Of a stretch of 64,000 bases of DNA, positions 1 through 12,200 are shown piece after piece. Source of the DNA: Cyathus striatus (Eukaryota > Basidiomycota > Agaricomycetes > Agaricales > Nidulariaceae). The stretch is taken from positions 1,984,001 through 2,048,000 of the forward strand of contig JAOVFP010000011.1 in assembly GCA_025738555.1 (NCBI GenBank), in the 5' to 3' direction. The position numbers were made by a program, and so were the translations under genes. Below the pieces are notes generated by a model. That model saw nothing but the letters and a program-made list of their open reading frames with translations. It did not search any database and had not been told where the DNA came from. Numbering within the stretch: the first letter of the stretch is position 1; the number at the start of each line of letters is the position of its first letter.

Positions 1-593
1 GATGCTCATGCAAAATGTGACAAATGTGACATGTGACGCGCTTCCATAGCATGACAAATGGATTAAAGTGTGACAAATGTGACGAGTGTGATGCACGGGA
101 AATATGTGAAGCTCGGGAATGACATGACAAATGTGACACATGCAGATGCATGACAAATGTAATGCACAGGAAATATGTGGAGCGCGGGAATGATGTGACA
201 AGTGTGACATGTGTGATGCGCGAGAAATATATGGAGCGCGTGAATGATGTGACACATGTGACGCACACGGATGCGTGACAAATGTAATGTGCAGGAAATA
301 TGTGGAGTGCAGGAATGATGTGACAAGTGTGACACATGTGATGCACGAGAAATATATGGAGCACGTGAATGATGTGACACATGTGACGCACGCGGATGCG
401 TGACAAATATAATGCGCGGGAAATATGTGGAGCGTGGGAATGATGTGACAAACGTGACACGCGTGGATGCGTGACAAACGTAATGCGCAGGAAATATGTG
501 AAGTGCGGGAATGATGTGACAAATGTGACACGTGTGGATGTGTGACAAATGTAGTGTGTGGGAAGTATGTGGAGTGTGGGAATGATGTGACAA
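1..593. repeat. GTGAC minisatellite array
   Basis: Degenerate tandem array of GTGACAAATGTGAC-like words with GCGGGAATGATGTGACAAA-like spacers. Long ORFs on either strand are low-complexity (His/Ser/Thr/Cys-rich) products of the repeat, not genes. The same vocabulary recurs at 17950-18600 and, inverted, at 19530-20290, where it forms the arms of a fold-back element. This stretch is probably one arm of a related element cut off by the window edge. Confidence 0.85.
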
Positions 594-1055
594 ATCACCA
601 TTTATAATAGGCCTACAGTAGTAATATACACTTCAAACTAACCAATGATTGCATATGATCACCATTTATAATAGGTCTACAATAGTAATATACACTTCAA
701 ATTAACTAATGATTGCATATGATCACCATTTATAACAACCTACAATAGTAATATACACTTCAAATTAACCAATGATTGCATATGATCACCATTTATAATA
801 GGTCTATAGTAGTAATATACACTTCAAGTTAACCAATGATTGCATATGATCACCATTTTTAATAGCCTACAATAGTAATATACACTTCAAATTAACCAAT
901 GATTGCATATGATCACTATTTATAATAGGTCTATAGTAGTAATATACACTTCAAGTTAACCAATGATTGCATATGATCACCATTTATAATAGGTCTACAA
1001 TAGTAATATACACTTCAAACTAACCAATGATTGCATATGATCACCATTTATAATT
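594..1055. repeat. 64-bp tandem repeat, about 7 units
   Basis: Units begin ATCACCATTTATAATAGG and recur at 594, 658, 722, 785, 849, 911, 975 and 1039 (spacing 62-64 bp). Each contains TGCATATGATCACC. The array abuts the minisatellite at 1-593. This reproduces the order seen in the fold-back element at 17493-20808 (minisatellite inside, GATCA-bearing unit array outside), so it may be the outer arm of another copy. Confidence 0.9.
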
Positions 1056-1155
1056 GTAATAGGCATATAGTAGTTACATTAGAAACAGGCAATCATGAGA
1101 TAGATGATTGCCGCAATCATAAAACACTACACTTTTATGATCATTCTGGCTAATA

Positions 1156-2250
1156 CCACTCTCGTGTTCCTGAACTTATGAGGATAGAGTCACTATAACA
1201 TCTCATCAAACCAATAAATTAGACACCCTCTGATAAACCATCAGTATTTGAACTACTGACTGATTACACTATTTGTGCACAGGGCTGTTAGAATCTTAGA
1301 TATGGCTCTTTGCAACATTTTTGGCAAGTTATATCCTTCACTGACAAGTATAAAAGAAAAAGAAAACCTTAGCTGGAAAATACACTGATGGTGATTTGAA
1401 CCCCTAATTGATGCACTAGACTATTGAGGTGTCATACCCACTTCACTGATGGCACCATTAATTTCACTTATAACCAAGCATAGTTAACTAGTGAGAGGAA
1501 GTTATAATATTTCTTAAAGCTGACCTGACATAAGTTGACTGGAATAGTAGATAGTGGAATGTTCAAAGCACTACAACTTGGCTTCACAGTGTAAATTATC
1601 ATGGGAATGAAAGAAGAAACTTTTGATTGAAAGGGAATAAGCCTGTAGGGATTTGAGCCCCTACTTGATTTGTGCAGGAGGCTATCAAAGTGTGGTATCT
1701 GCTCTACCAACAGTGTTGATGATTTGTGTATAATAAAGTATAGATATCTAGTGAAAAGAAGTTACAATTTCACTTGATAAAGAAGATTGAAGACATTATA
1801 CTTTGAATGGCATAGTAGAGAGTGGAACATTCAACCCACTACGGCTTGCTTTGCAGTGTACACTGAGGAAGGCAAGCATGATCATATTAACCTCTACTCT
1901 TTTGCAGTGTTAGTACTTGCATGCATAATGGTGGAGTTGTACACATATGCCTTTTCACTCTTGGTTTAGCCTGATACATAATGGAATAGTAGAAAATGGA
2001 ACATTTGAACTACTACTGCTTGCTTCTTGGTGTAGCTGCACATTATTGTGGGCACAAAAATATAAAGCTTTTTTATGGAAAGCTGGACAACCATGCTCAA
2101 CTACATCAAAGTTTTTGAGCTCTGCCCTTCGGCTCTATGGCAGCACTCATATTTCATCTTCTCAAGGTTTAGTCATCAGTAGACTTCTCTCAAAAGTCCA
2201 GTATATTTTTTTTGCCTTTTCAAGCATTGTTGTACAATAAAGAGTATCAC
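1156..2250. repeat. Dispersed module with decayed tRNA-like units
   Basis: Closely related to 41520-42570: both start near a shared GAACTTATG(A/G)GGATAGAG block and carry the same succession of blocks. Inside, at about 1389-1452 and 1640-1716 (minus strand), are tRNA-like units with a B-box-like GGTTCAAATCACC or GGGGCTCAAATCC. Compared with the 41.5-kb copy, this one has replaced many CG by TG or CA. No gene is supported. Confidence 0.7.
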
Positions 2251-5200
2251 ATTGATTATTACTTATGTCTGGAGTTAATCTGAAGAATCATTATCCATTT
2301 GTGATATATGAATCGTTACTGAAACAAGGTGATGCTATGGAATTATCCTGGGATGCCATGTACAGGGTATACTGACAGTAGTCATGAATTGCAAGATACC
2401 TTGTCAGCCACCATCAGATTTCTGGCCCCATTCCATGAATCAGTATGTTTCGAGAAATGATGTGATGGCTGTTGTAAGTGCACAAGAGACACAGTACATT
2501 CAGAGTTGTTTTGTGGGAGCAAGAGACTAGCAATCAAGTTGGTCTTGATCCTTTGCCTACCATCCTTGTCACAACATCCTGTATCATCCCCTGCTTCTAG
2601 TCATCCTTGTGCATTCTTTGTAGTCCTGGGTTTTGTTCCATGCTTGGTACACCCTGAGTATGACGAGCACCAATTGAGCAAGTGTATCATATCAACATAA
2701 GTTGAGTGCCTATTTAGTGATTCTGATATGCAGTGATGGTTAATATGAGGGTAATGCAGTAATGAGACTGTATTCATGTTCTGTGTGGTATGGATGTAGG
2801 AAACATATATAACATGCTCCAGTGATTGATAAGCATCAATTCCTCCCCCACACAAAAGAGATAATGAAAGAAATGTGGATGAGGCAGAAGATCATATCCA
2901 CAAGAGAAATTTCAAAAGCCCACTAGACATGGGGAGCTCTGTCACATTTGCATTGTGGTGAAAGTTGCCACCTGTACTGCCACATAAAGTGGAGGAATAA
3001 GGTTGGAATTAGGAATGTGAGTGAGGGAGCACAGCCTCAGTATGTTTTCAAGAAATGTTATGATAGCTGTCAGTGCTGGCATCAAGTCCACAATGGTATG
3101 TGGTGCATGCAGAGTTGCCTGTCATAGCAGGAGCAAAGGCCCTAGTAATCATATTTGTCATGCTTATCTTCATCAATTGCCCCACCATCCCCATCACCAC
3201 AGTTGCCCTCAGCCACATATTGACACCATGTATCCCCCCCCCCACATTGTTTCCCTGTACATTCTTCATTATTCCTCAAGTCACTTGACACTTGCTCCAT
3301 CTGGCATGCATCCTTGACTATGAAGACTTGTTGAACAAGGAACTCAGATTGACAAAGTAGACCAGGTCTCTAATTTGGGGATTCTGATGGGCAGTAATGG
3401 TGAAGATCAGCATGGTACTGTGATATTGTGGGTTTATGTGCACTGACCTGTGGGATGCCTGAGTGAGAGAAGTGGCAAACATGCATAGGGTGGAAACTGT
3501 AAAAGGGATGGTATATGTGCTATTCATCATGTTCCATGTGGTAAGAAGAATGAAAAGGTAGAGTGTGGTGGCAGAGAAGCTGGTATTCACCTGCCTGTGC
3601 ATTACATGAAGCCAAAGGGACAAGTAGTGATGGCACAATGGCAGATGGTTGATGATTGATGAGATATCTAGCTTCACAGCCATTTTGGGCTAATGAACAA
3701 ATGTAAACTATCTGTAAGGTCAGAACTTCCAACATTGTCACAAAAAAAAAGGAAAATATACATCAAGCAAAACCTTGAACAGCCTGTCACTAGTCTTATC
3801 CACTGGTGAGCTGTTGATATTAAAGGATGGAGATAGTGAACTTTACCTCCCCTCATGAATCTTGATATGATCCATGGGCCATGATGTTATGTTGAAGGAG
3901 TATGGTCATACATATAACTGTGGATGGCTGGCTAGCCTACTAGAATACATCAATACCACCATGGTTCACCTATTCCTCTGATCAGCTCATGGCATCATGA
4001 ACAAGAAACAGAACAGTATGTACAATGCACAGTCCCACCATAAATTCACCTCCCTAAGCACATGCCAAAGTGCCCTTGACTTCAGATGCCATATAATACA
4101 AAGCACATTAATATTCTTAGTGTAAAAGGTGCCCTATTCCATTATTACAGCTTGTTGGAAGGCATGCTTTGAAGGATGACAAGTTTGAGTGAAGGTGTAG
4201 TAAGTATAGCTTGGTGGGGAAGATCATCAAGGCAGGAGCAGGGTTGGCTGCAATGGTTCAGATTTCATTTCAAGCTAGTCCAGAGAACAAAACATCTGGA
4301 TGCCAAGATGTAGCTAATAAGTAAACCACAGTGGTTGGAGTGGATGAATCTATGCCCACTGAGCACACATAGATCAATGAAGAGAGTCAAGTAACTCATC
4401 AACAACATTAATGCAAAATTCACATAGCAAAGGTGATAAGTGGCAATTACACTTTAGTGGTCCATGGCCAGGTGATCCCAACTCTGTCAAGACTCTGTGC
4501 CCTCTGGGATGACTAGACTCATTAACCAACTACACCAGGGCTGAGTTCATTTCCATACAATAACATGTTGCATTGCTCTGCCCCTTCTTGAACTGCATTT
4601 GGAACCAACACAGTGGCACTTTAAATTCACATATCCTTATTGCGAGCACACTGAGATTGCAAGCAATTGGTAACTAATTCAACTTGCATTTTCCATTTCA
4701 GGTCCTTATGTATAGGTTGAGGATTATGTGTATCCAAACATTATCAGATACTGTCCTAAAAATACCTTTTCTTCTAGTCAACTTCTGAGCTCTTGCTTTA
4801 GATTATGTGCTGATACAGTGTTGTTTTAACACACATGTGGGAAGTAAAACACATTCGAGAAAGGTGTAAAAATAACAGGCAAGACTGTACCTGTCAGGTG
4901 ATGGTTATGAATGAGACATCTAGTGTTCATTGATATACATGCAGATGTTGTGTGTTGAAAAATATAAGAACTGCCTATTTGATCCTATAGTGATCTTTCA
5001 CCCATCAACTTAAACCAGCACCCTGTCAACAGCAAGATATAATAGTCTAAACATGTTATTTTCAGATGCCCACAACTTTACAATGAAAAATACACAAATG
5101 ATTGAAACACAGGTATATAGAATAATTCCTCACATCCAATGTGAACTCTTTTATCAATGCAATGTTGTTTATAGAATATTTACCATCAGCTAAAAGATGA

Positions 5201-5260
5201 GCCACTTTCTCCACTTCAAACCAGTGCTCCTTGCACCTCTCAAAACTTTATTGGTCAAGA
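2251..5260. other. CpG-poor decayed sequence with an internal duplication, no gene
   Basis: No convincing coding region. A block near 2430-2660 recurs in diverged form at about 3035-3260 (shared start TCAGTATGTTT(C/T)(G/A)AGAAATG), roughly 600 bp apart. CG dinucleotides are rare while TG and CA are common, which fits methylated, deaminated old transposon sequence. The small ORFs on both strands have no recognisable domain. Confidence 0.6.
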
Positions 5261-5366
5261 AATGTACCTTAAGAGACTTCATGAGCATTTTTCACAAGTA
5301 AATACCACAGAGAAAAAGATGTTCCTTCTGTATGGAATAAGCAGTACTTTACGCTCCCCCTCCCAG

Positions 5367-5578
5367 TCCATCCGGACTCAATATAGTCCGGATAGTCTGG
5401 GTGGAGTCTGGCGGAGTCCTGATGGAATCTGGTGGAGTCCAGGTGGAGTCCAGTGGAGTCCGGCGGAGTCCAGGTGGAGTCTGGATGGAGTCCTGATGGA
5501 ATAGATATTGTCCTGATGACATCCTGTTGGAATATAAGAAGTCCTGATGAAGTCCTGGTGGAGTCCTGATGGACTTTG
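5367..5578. repeat. GGAGTCC minisatellite
   Basis: Tandem array of 12-15 bp units on the theme GGTGGAGTCCAG / CTGATGGAGTCC. Both strands stay open (minus-strand translation rich in TPPDSTG-like words), but this is expected from a short repeat free of stops and is not evidence of a gene. Confidence 0.9.
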
Positions 5579-5589
5579 TATTTTTTAAA

Positions 5590-5900
5590 GTTCTGTTTAA
5601 GACTCCAGGTGTATTTTCCCACACCTATTGATAACATACTATCTCACTACTACATCTTTGCTACTACTACTATTCTTTACTACATTTTCCCACACCCTTC
5701 AGTACTGATAGCATACTATCTCCCTACCACATCTTTCTATGCCTCTTCTACAATATTTTCCCACACCTATTATTCTTCTACCAGATATCTCTGTACTACA
5801 TTTGTACCACATTTTCTGACACATCTTCTACCATATTTCCCACACCTATTATTTCTGATGCCTCTTCTACCACATCTTCCAATGCTTCTACAACAGACCA
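5590..5900. repeat. Degenerate TTTTCCCACACC repeats
   Basis: Irregular repeats of TTTTCCCACACCTATT separated by 60-90 bp of TACTACTAC-rich filler. It borders the minisatellite and the KDZ-like relic. No coding support. Confidence 0.6.
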
Positions 5901-5936
5901 TCATCATGTTAAATCTTCACTAATAATACTAAAGTT

Positions 5937-6470
5937 TTGGCTGTTCTGCTGTTTTATTACATGTTGAAAGGAGAAAAAAATGTTGATGCAACTGCATGGA
6001 TTAGATTACTGGCTAGAGCTATTCAGGAAAAAATTGGCATAGACTCAGATGATCTCTTTGAAGATAATGAAATTGATGAACACACAACTCAAACAGGCAG
6101 ATCTATTTTGTTAGGCAGGCATGTAAACTTCTTCAAACAGCAGTTGCAAATGGAAGTTGGGTAGATTGGTTTAAAAGTAGCCACTTTGTAGTAGATGGCT
6201 ATCACTATACAAATCACTGCTCAGATGATTACCTTTGTATAAAGTGGTGTAATCCAGCACCACATGATGGTTCTTCACCAAATCTTGTTTATATTGCAGA
6301 AGACAGAAATGGTGAAAGATATCACAAACAAGCATTCAATACACAAGCCTGTGAGCAACTAAATTCATAGCTTGGTGGGTTTGAATCTATTATGAAACAT
6401 ATGACTCCAAGCAACTTTAATTGGTTCATACATTCTATGATCTTTTATCATACTCAAGGGTGTGAAATAG
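5937..6470 (+). pseudogene. C-terminal relic of a KDZ-type transposase
   Basis: After an open stretch of 75 codons (residues DATAWIRLLARAI) and a stop at about 6162, reading continues with blocks such as VVDGYHYTNH, KWCNPAPHDGS, FNTQACEQLN and GGFESIMKHMTPSNFNWFIH. From memory this ordered set (a Cys-Pro-rich CNPAP block, then AFNT-ACEQLN, then a FNWF-H block) is typical of proteins encoded by basidiomycete KDZ (Kyakuja/Dileera/Zisupton) transposons. It carries at least one further stop (about 6367) and lacks a start, so it is a fragment. The family name is recollection, not a search result. Confidence 0.45.
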
Positions 6471-7556
6471 GAAATGCGGGAAAGGGGGAATAGAGAACTG
6501 AAAGATGAAAATCAACAAAAGAGCGAGTTGCGAGAGATTATGTCCAGGTGGATGTGTGGTAGGGGGAATGGGAGAGATAATGTAGATATATGTATAAAAA
6601 ACTGTTGTTTATTGTGAAGATAGAATTTGGAGATAGAGTAAATTGTTGATGGAAAATGGGTAGGATAGTGTGAAGGAAGGGGAACGTGGATTAAAATGAG
6701 TGGTGAAAAATTGGTGTGAGTGTCCTGTGAGAGAACGACATTTATTAATAGATGAAAGTGAAATGAGCGAAGCAGTGATATTTGACAGCAGGTTGACAGC
6801 ATGGGTGTGGAATTAGGAAGTGCACGGAAAGGGGTATAGAGAACTGAAAAGTGAGAATGAAAGAGACAAGCGAGTTGTGAAATGTCAAGTCCAGGTGGAT
6901 GCATGGTAGGGGAAATTGGGGGGTCTTCATGGTCTTTCTGCAAGTGGTAACAAGTTCGTTGATTAGCGGCTTGGAGGTGAAAGGGTATTATAATAAAAAT
7001 AGAAAGGCTTGAAGTTGAATTGAAGTTGGCGAGTTTCTTGTGTGTAATCTTTGTGGCTTCTGCGGTGCATTCTAGTAGCGTGGTTTGAGATCTTGTAAGT
7101 TCTGTGTGGCTTCTGGCTTCGGTTAAACTTGTAAATAATGTAGTTATTGTAGAGACTTGATTGAGGTTGGAATTGACAGAGGGGGAAATAGAATTTGCAA
7201 GTTGATTAAGTCAGGGACTTGATTTTTTGGGTGTGATCGAAATGAAACCAGTGGAGACAAGTGGAGAGTTAATGTATAACGATGAGGATGAGGTTGTAGT
7301 GGGCTTGGAGGGTGATTGTGGCATATCTCGTCAAGTGGTTGCTGATTCATCGATAATTAAAAATCCAGATTTTGTGAAGTTCGGGCACATGTGGGGGTGG
7401 TAAATGCGACGTGGGTATTCAGATTGATGAGGCTAATTTGTTGGTCAACATTCAAAAAATCCTGAGTTGTCATTTGTGTGAGACAAGAGAATGGGCGGCC
7501 TAAAAGTAACTCATATGGTGCATTTCCAACAACTTGAGCTTGCAAATATAAGATCC
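6470..7556 (-). pseudogene. Gypsy gag-pol fragment (protease end)
   Basis: The minus-strand reading at 7357-7545 contains QAQVVGNAPYELLLGRPF followed by TTQDF and PTCARTSQN. It matches in order the retropepsin C-terminal part of the Gypsy element at 23100-23330 (QAQVVPKASYDMLLGLPF, then QARRRN). Downstream Pro/His-rich reading at 6512-7350 is typical linker. A block near 6455-6560 recurs at 6810-6920 (GGAAATGCGGGAAAGGGG versus GGAAGTGCACGGAAAGGGG). No catalytic aspartate, RT or LTR is present, so it is a truncated relic. Confidence 0.5.
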
Positions 7557-7880
7557 TATCTTACTACATTTACTGACTATTAGTTGAGCTTACATTATTA
7601 CTTATTGCACAATGTTCGCTCTTTCGTTGTTTTTATTTGTATTTGTTTATACTCTACCTAAATTGTCGTCCTCAGTAGTCATTCACCATTTTAAATTATG
7701 TACAACCTGGCAATAGCATAAATGTTACACTTAGTTAAATATATCCTATCTTAGTACATTTATAGACTATTAGTTAAACTTACATATAAGTCCATTATTA
7801 CTTATTGCACAATGTGTTTGCTCTGTTGTTGGTTTTATTTGCATTTGTTTATACTCTGCATAAATTGTCGTCCTTAGTAA
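7556..7880. repeat. Direct duplication of about 200 bp
   Basis: Two diverged tandem copies: ATCCTATCTTACTACATTTA near 7552 and ATCCTATCTTAGTACATTTA near 7742. Both run through TTATTGCACAATGT and end in AAATTGTCGTCCT(C/T)AGTA. The second copy is interrupted at its end by the inverted-repeat element that begins about 7881. Confidence 0.75.
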
Positions 7881-8462
7881 GGTACTCTTCACCGAAATCC
7901 AGCACCCTTATGTAATCATATTATGTAAGCGCCGAGAGCGGCCAAATCTGAGGTCAAGAAATTTTTTGAAATTTATTTTGTAAAAAATCTGTAACAAAAC
8001 ATGTTCCCATGAGCCAAAAAGCTTTAAATCCTCATTAAAACATATCTAAAAGTGTTGTGATACAACTATAGTAACTGACCAGCTTTCCCTCAGAGTGGAA
8101 AGGGTGTCTTCCATCTCCGAATGTCACGTGGTAATATGACAAAGCGTGACATGCATGTGACATATTGCATAATGTCATGTAGTGTGACAGCCAAATCTCT
8201 GATATTAAAATATAAAATGCCGCCATTCCAGCAGAAAAATGCTAAATATGCATTTTCTGCAATAAAAATAAATCATGTAACCGGCTCATGAAATTTAAGT
8301 CTATCAATATTTTTTTTACTGTTAATTGTAGTTTACATCTTAACAATTATATCCCAGAAGATAGAAATGAAAAAGGAGTATTTGTGGTGGAGTAGATAGC
8401 TGTTGATGTTGATGAAGGTAGTTGCTTATGTAAGGGGGTGCTGGATTCCGGTGAAGAGTACC
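7881..8462. mobile_element. MITE with inverted repeats of about 37 bp
   Basis: The left end reads GGTACTCTTCACCGAAATCC and the right end (8426-8462) is its near-perfect reverse complement. The element lies in the second copy of a local duplication, where the first copy continues uninterrupted (CAGTAGTCATTCACC near 7670 versus CTTAGTCATTCAC after 8462), so an insertion is visible. The flanks are TAA and TTA, compatible with a 3-bp TWA-type target as in PIF/Harbinger, but this could also be part of the inverted repeat. There is no coding capacity. Confidence 0.7.
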
Positions 8463-8898
8463 TTAGTCATTCACTACCTGTAAATATGTAACCCTGTATT
8501 TTAGCTTGTAATCTCAAGTGTGAATAACAGATCAGTGTCAATTCAGAGCACTGTTAAAAATGATGCAGGGACAAATGAATACATAAATTTGAAACTAAGA
8601 AATTGTATTTTTGCTTACACTTATTGTGATTGAATCAGAGACTTAATTCTTCTTTTATCCCAAGTAATTTTTGAATTAATAACATATCATAATGACAAAA
8701 GACCTATGTGCTGTGGCAGTCTGTTCTAATGTTTTACATTAGTACTTAGATATATGTACATTCTGATTAAGCCATTAACCAAAAACCTAGTCCGAACAGC
8801 AAGCGTCCTAAGTGAATATCTAAGCGAGCTGTTAAAGTGCCGAAGGTTGGAGCTCAAAGATTTTGATGTGATCGAGCGTGGTTGTCTGGCTTTCCATA
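8463..8898. other. No feature recognised
   Basis: AT-rich sequence between the MITE and the start of Vps10 homology. Nothing coding or repeated was recognised. Confidence 0.5.
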
Positions 8899-9002
8899 CT
8901 TATTCTTGGTGTATCATGCCATGCGTACTATGAGGGCAATGACGTAGTTGCAGACTATGGTATTAGAGTAGTCTATTCTATGGCTGGGGGAGGGATGGAG
9001 GA
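8899..9002 (+). pseudogene. Vps10 copy 1, part left of the hAT insertion
   Basis: Homologous to 61115-61217 of the second Vps10 locus (CTATTCTTGGTGTATCATGCCA, then GACGTAGTTGCAGACTATGG). In copy 2 this block lies in the large gap between Vps10 exons 2 and 3. Most differences are CG in copy 2 against TG or CA here (for example ACGCGTACTACG versus ATGCGTACTATG). The block ends exactly at the 8-bp target duplication of the hAT element; sequence further left is unrelated to copy 2. Confidence 0.7.
8995..9002. repeat. hAT target-site duplication, left copy
   Basis: ATGGAGGA, identical to 14135-14142. The uninterrupted site in Vps10 copy 2 reads GACGGAGGATGGTGCTTGG, so one copy is native and the other was made on insertion. 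Confidence 0.9.
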
Positions 9003-9208
9003 TAGTGATGAGCAGGGGTAACCCCAGGGTATTTTGGTTTGTACCCTTACCCCTACCCTCCAAATACCCCTACCCTCACTAAGGGTAGGGGTATTCATGA
9101 AGGGTTTAAGGGTACAGGTAGGGGTACAGACCCCCAGGGTATAGTCAAAGGGTACAGATGTAATTGTTTTATTTTCAAACATTACAATGTTCTACATATA
9201 ATAATAAA

Positions 9209-12200
9209 TTACTCCCAATCATTCTCCCAAGCTGGATTTATATCTTCCTGTGAGACATCTGGCAACTTCGACACCATAATGAGGTCTTTGTTGTCAACAT
9301 AGCCTAATTTACTCCATGCTCCCAGACATAGCAATGCCCTAGTAGAACGTGCAGAGAGTCGGTTATGAACATGCGAAAGCAATAGGCGTCCCTGGCTGAA
9401 TACACGCTCTACAGAAACAGATGTTGCTATAAATAAACATGGAAAGTAGTGAGAAATTTACTGGAAAAATGTGTGAATGAACTGACCAGGAATAAGTAGA
9501 TAATCACGAGCCATTAGCCAGAGACGAGGGTATGTATTCTTGTGTTCAATCCACCAAGCTAAAGCATCCTTAGTCTTAACCACTTTTTCATTGAGATAGC
9601 GGTCAAGTTCAGCAAGCAATGCCTCATTTTCGACTGTATCACCATCACAGCCATCACTATCCTCATCGGAAGAGTCAAATATATTTTTCTAGTAAAGTTT
9701 AATTATGTGAACGATCAATATACAAGTGAAATTTAATAAAACACTTGCCATCGAAAACTTTGATGAACTCGAATCTTGCTTATGCAGTTGTTGCTTACCT
9801 TTGTAGGTAGGGCGATAATAAGCATAATTGCATAAGAACTCGTTCTCTACTATTTTCTTTGCAGCCTGAATCCAATCTTCAGGCCATTCAGCCTTCTTGA
9901 AGTAAGACAGCTTTCGCCTAGGGTGTAGAACTACAATAAACCAGTGAGGATTAGTATACAGCTTCAATTATTATGTATAATAAACACACCTATTGCAATT
10001 CTGTACACATCAGATGTATCGCTCAATGAGTAATACTTATTGAGAAGCTTTTTACCAAGGGCAAAAGCGGCTTGCAAAGCAGGGGAATACTGGTCATCAA
10101 TAGCACAGCTTGCAAGATGATCATCTATGCGATCCATAGCAGGAATGACTGATGGAAGGGAAGGGTTATCACGAGAGAAAAACAGTGTTGCATCTTTAAA
10201 CAACTTGTTCCAATAATAAGTCTTGATTAAACATAAGAAGTTATAGACTTACTTTCAGTGTTTCACCCAAATGTGAAACTATACTCCACTCTTCAGCAGT
10301 CAATTCATAGTCTCTCAACTTCATGTCCCGATCTGCAGTGAGCTGATTAATAGCTGCGCGATACTTGTAAGAAAATGCAGCTAGATCATATGTAGAATTC
10401 CAGCGTGTAGCAACATCTCGTGGCATCATTCGCATGGTAAGCGCTTCATCAGAAGGTATTTTCTTGCCCTGCTTACTGATAATATCAGTTAAAATGGTGT
10501 TCCAACGAGGACGGACAATTGTAGGACTATTATTTATAGCCAAAGAAATTTTTCGTAGCTACAAAAATGTCAGTACATACAGTAATCAAAGTATAAAGAG
10601 AACACCAACCTTGAATAGGGCTTTGCATACAGGTTCTACCTTTGCCGATACAGCTTCCAGCTCATCTTCCATCGACTTCTCAAGATCTTCCATTCCAAGT
10701 TCTTCATCATCTTCCTGATCATCACCAACCTCTCCATCAGATTCATACTCTACCTCTTCATCCGATTTTGTAAGCTCAGTAGCAGCTGACTTTCCATTAT
10801 ATCGCCCATCAAACTGCCGAAGTATAATCATGACCACAAGGTTCAAGATATGTGCAAAGCAACAGGTACGATTAGCTTGACCCGGAAAAGCTACAATAAT
10901 ATTAGCAATTGCCTCAATCATTGCATCGTTTGCTGATGCATTATCACAGGTAATGCTGAGAATCTAAACGATAGTGGTAAGTTAACCTGCTATCTATTGT
11001 TCAACAATAAACAACACATACCTTTTCAGAAATACCAAATTCCTTGAGAATATCAGCGAATGCAGCTGCCAAATTAACCCCACTATGTGACTTTGCGACC
11101 TCAACAATATCAAGCAGGAGGGAGATAGGGTGACCATTGTGCTCTAAATGGACAGTGATAGCAATACAAGGATGATGGTTTGGCGATGTCCAACAATCAG
11201 TGCCAAAACTTAGTCGTCCATCATATTCCTGAGATGAAAAATGAACGTAAGTTTCAACTAATGTTATTGAATTCTATATGAATCTCACCTTAAGCATCTT
11301 CGAAATTCGCACTTTGGTACGCTTGAAAACCTCATGTACATCTCGTGCAACAGTGAACCGAGATGGGAGACGGTAGTGTGGGCGTCCAGTCTTCATAAGA
11401 AGCTTGAATCCTCGATCTTCTACTATGTTCAATGGACGCATACTTTCTGCAACCCATTTGACAATTTCAATTCTAAACATATGGTTGAGCATGTTTAGAG
11501 AAACACTATAGAATGTAGGGCGTACCTTGTTTCATTATATGTGAAGGCCCGGTTTGAATAGGTTATAGGGCCTCCCTTTCCTCCCTCAAGTTGCCGAGCA
11601 AACACTGCTTCAATACGTCCATCAATCCCTCTCTTATGGTTCTGCAATCCCTTTCGGATTGTAGCAATATTCACCCCTTCTGTACCATAGGCCTGCTCGA
11701 GTATGCTCTCTCCCCAACATTTGCGAGTATGTTTACGAAGATTACTTGTTGAGGTTTGATCACCTGTGTTGAAGAAGCGGCGCTGTGTTGGATTCTTGCA
11801 GCCATGGTTACTACAGGTGAAGACAACACATCGCTTCCCTTTGAAGAATTTGATCGAAGGCTTTGGCTCGTAGAATGCATAGACAGGTGCTGACCAGCCC
11901 TTCATAAATTTTTCTATTGGGAATGTACGTATATGGTATCATTAGTAAGTGTTCAAATCGTCATTCAAGAGTCAAATAGTAGAACTGACCTAGTTCCGCT
12001 TCATTATCTGTCTCTGGTGTATCACTCAACACCGTATCCTCTCCATTATCCACATCTACTTCATCATCCGACTCGATTATGCGCTGAGTGTTACGAGGTG
12101 GTTGATTTCTGGGTGCACCACCTGCTTCAGGATCATTGATTTCTTCGATTGAAGGGGATCGGGAGTGTCGTGCTTCATTTTCAGGGGCTGGTTCCTTCTC

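Noticed and set aside
63..593. 176-codon minus-strand frame
   Set aside because: Repeat translation of the GTGAC minisatellite, without start context or composition of a real protein.
6512..7350. Several Pro/His/Leu-rich minus-strand frames considered as independent genes
   Set aside because: They follow the decayed Gypsy protease in the same orientation and look like linker or gag debris; no start or domain.
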